Below are positions 21,933 through 22,230 of a stretch of DNA of 22,230 nucleotides, in pieces. The translations under genes were made by a program, and so were the position numbers. The notes under the pieces were generated by a model that had not been told where the DNA came from, searched no databases, and was given only the letters and a program-made list of their open reading frames with translations. This DNA comes from Thaumarchaeota archaeon SCGC AAA007-O23 (GTDB lineage: Archaea > Thermoproteota > Nitrososphaeria > Nitrososphaerales > Nitrosopumilaceae), in NCBI GenBank assembly GCA_000402075.1, contig ARWO01000010.1:1-22230 (forward strand). Reading direction: 5' to 3'. Positions within the stretch are counted from its first letter, which is position 1; every line of letters starts with the position of its first letter.

Positions 21933-22230
21933 TTGACATTAGATTATGTGAAATTAGATCCAGACCTTAGACTTGGAATTTGTGAAAAAGTTGGAATATA
22001 CGCTAAGCGCTTTTCTATTCCAGAACCCAAAATACTTCTTACTACACGTGAAGTTCTTGATATGCCAAGGGAGATGACAGAGGGTGCACGTACTTCAGCC
22101 TACAAATATTTAGGTCTCTCATACAACAGGCAGAACCTCATATTCCTAAATATTAGGAAAATTTCTGATGAGAAGGATCTAGAGAATACGATCGTGCATG
22201 AATTGATCCATCAAAGATTTCCATACCTAA
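21933..22230 (+). CDS. SprT-like zinc metallopeptidase, cut by the window end
   Basis: Open from TTG 21933 (LTLDYVKLDPDLRLGICEKV) to the last base; a stop at 21921-21923 bars earlier starts, and GTG 21948 is an alternative. The 99 visible residues hold YAKRFSIPEPKILLTTREVLD, then YLGLSYNRQNLIFLNIRKISD and the zincin motif VHELIHQRF, in which HELIH supplies two zinc His and the catalytic Glu. The order (beta hairpin, then HExxH) resembles SprT/WLM-type peptidases. The third ligand lies beyond the window. No signal peptide is present, so it should be cytosolic. Confidence 0.7.
   Translation, partial: MTLDYVKLDPDLRLGICEKVGIYAKRFSIPEPKILLTTREVLDMPREMTEGARTSAYKYLGLSYNRQNLIFLNIRKISDEKDLENTIVHELIHQRFPYL

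Noticed and set aside
1..22230. CRISPR arrays, insertion sequences, phage genes or a toxin-antitoxin pair
   Set aside because: No spaced direct-repeat array, terminal inverted repeats, transposase, integrase or small paired toxin genes were seen; nearly all space is core archaeal genes.

Overview
The window is a compact, AT-rich piece of an ammonia-oxidising archaeon (Thaumarchaeota/Nitrososphaerota, most like the marine Nitrosopumilus group). An archaeal amoC, a thaumarchaeal NirK-like copper protein, a PEFG-CTERM surface protein, ribosomal protein L15e, Rpo7 and Spt4, the NurA-HerA-Mre11-Rad50 operon, a CTP-type riboflavin kinase and a GTP-dependent dephospho-CoA kinase all point to this group. 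Many genes have a TATA-like box about 26 nt before the start codon, so many transcripts are probably leaderless. TTG and GTG starts are common. I found no rRNA, tRNA, CRISPR array, insertion sequence or prophage.

Region 1 (1-2417): the tail of an unidentified + gene, then a minus-strand block read fumC, a broken segment, ribK. The broken segment (753-1053) joins the first ~22 codons of a tRNA methylthiotransferase to the last ~78 codons of archaeal DnaG in another frame. It looks like the scar of a multi-kilobase deletion, or an assembly mis-join, inside an old fumC-methylthiotransferase-...-dnaG-ribK operon.

Region 2 (2418-10275): energy metabolism and cell surface. It holds NirK-like protein, a SerA-type dehydrogenase, three secreted or anchored proteins, L15e, a redoxin, amoC away from amoA and amoB, and a small membrane protein. 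The amoC upstream region carries a perfect 7-1-7 palindrome.

Region 3 (10276-16378): a HEAT-repeat protein with two His-Glu motifs like half of deoxyhypusine hydroxylase, then the complete DNA-end-resection operon nurA-herA-mre11-rad50 on the minus strand with 1-4 nt junctions.

Region 4 (16379-22230): de novo NAD synthesis (nadX, nadA on +; nadC on -). nadC is the last gene of an rpo7-spt4-nadC unit. Then follow the Mrp/ApbC Fe-S carrier, dephospho-CoA kinase, a well-formed dual-guide C/D box sRNA (my strongest RNA call) and a zinc peptidase cut by the window end.

I see no clear new multi-gene defence or mobile system. The best leads are the dnaG/methylthiotransferase scar, the half-DOHH-like protein, the C/D sRNA, the unlinked amoC and the unusual second domain of the NirK-like protein.
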